Below are positions 14,551 through 14,675 of a DNA stretch of 14,675 bases, in pieces (within the stretch, counting starts at the first letter, position 1; the number at the start of each line of letters is the position of its first letter). The notes below the pieces were generated by a model that saw nothing but the letters and a program-made list of their open reading frames with translations, had not been told where the DNA came from and ran no database searches. This DNA is from Ramlibacter sp. (lineage in GTDB: Bacteria > Pseudomonadota > Gammaproteobacteria > Burkholderiales > Burkholderiaceae_C). The stretch spans positions 1 through 14,675 of the forward strand of contig JANXVP010000473.1 in assembly GCA_025351615.1 (NCBI GenBank). Direction: 5' to 3'. The position numbers and the translations under genes were made by a program.

Positions 14551-14675
14551 CGGGAAGCAGACCTGGCGGGGATTTTCAGTGCCTGCCGGTCCACGAACAG
14601 GATGGTGCGAAGCTGTTTCCGGTTGCTGGCCAGGTCGGCCAGCGTGTAGCGGTCCAGCACCGTGTAGAAGGCGTC
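14547..14675 (-). CDS. nsrR: NsrR nitric-oxide-sensing Rrf2 repressor, C-terminal end (partial)
   Basis: Only the last 42 codons are inside the window. The tail DAFYTVLDRYTLADL (first 15 visible residues) closely follows the C-terminal region of Rrf2-type NsrR, which in E. coli reads LDNYTLADL. The [2Fe-2S] or [4Fe-4S] cysteines and the helix-turn-helix lie beyond the right edge. NsrR represses NO-response genes and releases DNA when its cluster reacts with NO. Overlap with nnrS as ATGA supports the call. Other Rrf2 regulators are possible but less likely in this context. Confidence 0.8.
   Translation of the reverse strand, partial: DAFYTVLDRYTLADLASNRKQLRTILFVDRQALKIPARSASR

Overview
The window is GC-rich proteobacterial DNA, probably a betaproteobacterium of the Burkholderiales/Rhodocyclales type. 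That assignment is inferred from codon bias, the NsrR/NnrS and TlpA-type neighbours, and general similarity of the small hypothetical proteins; no marker gene proves it. Genes are dense and often overlap as ATGA. No rRNA, tRNA, CRISPR array or complete insertion sequence is visible.

Layout. (1) 1-408: the last 15 codons (14 residues and stop) of an unidentified plus-strand gene, then a distinctly less GC-rich stretch with a strong plus-strand terminator. (2) 8544-409, minus strand: an eight-gene operon. In transcription order it encodes a 52-aa single-helix subunit, a CuA-bearing subunit II, a heme-copper superfamily subunit I, heme O synthase (CtaB), a SCO/SenC copper chaperone, an unknown anchored protein of 167 aa, a second and divergent heme-copper subunit I, and a three-module fusion of cytochrome b, [2Fe-2S] ferredoxin and an FAD/NAD(P) reductase. 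(3) 8545-8682: a divergent control region with an FNR/Dnr-type box, TTGAC-N4-ATCAA. (4) 8683-9645, plus: heme A synthase CtaA. (5) 10876-9722, minus: a small hypothetical protein and a membrane-anchored TlpA-like thioredoxin. (6) 10992-12959, plus: a secreted serine beta-lactamase/esterase-like protein and a hypothetical protein. (7) 14675-12965, minus: nsrR (partial), nnrS and sirB2, tightly coupled.

Interpretation. Both subunit I proteins keep the heme ligands but depart from the O2-reductase active site. The first (CtaD-like) has Gln where the cross-linked Tyr of helix VI should be. The second has His-Asp where helix VII should carry His-His, and Phe at the Tyr/Glu position. The first, with CuA subunit II and SenC, recalls the norS-norY-senC (sNOR) arrangement described in ammonia oxidisers. 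An FNR/Dnr-type box and a nearby NsrR/NnrS operon are consistent with a nitric-oxide or low-oxygen role. The cytochrome b-ferredoxin-reductase fusion at the operon's end could feed electrons from NAD(P)H into the membrane, to quinone or to the second subunit I. Taken together, the operon is a candidate undescribed NO- or O2-reducing system with its own NAD(P)H input module. The function is inferred from motifs and context and has not been shown.
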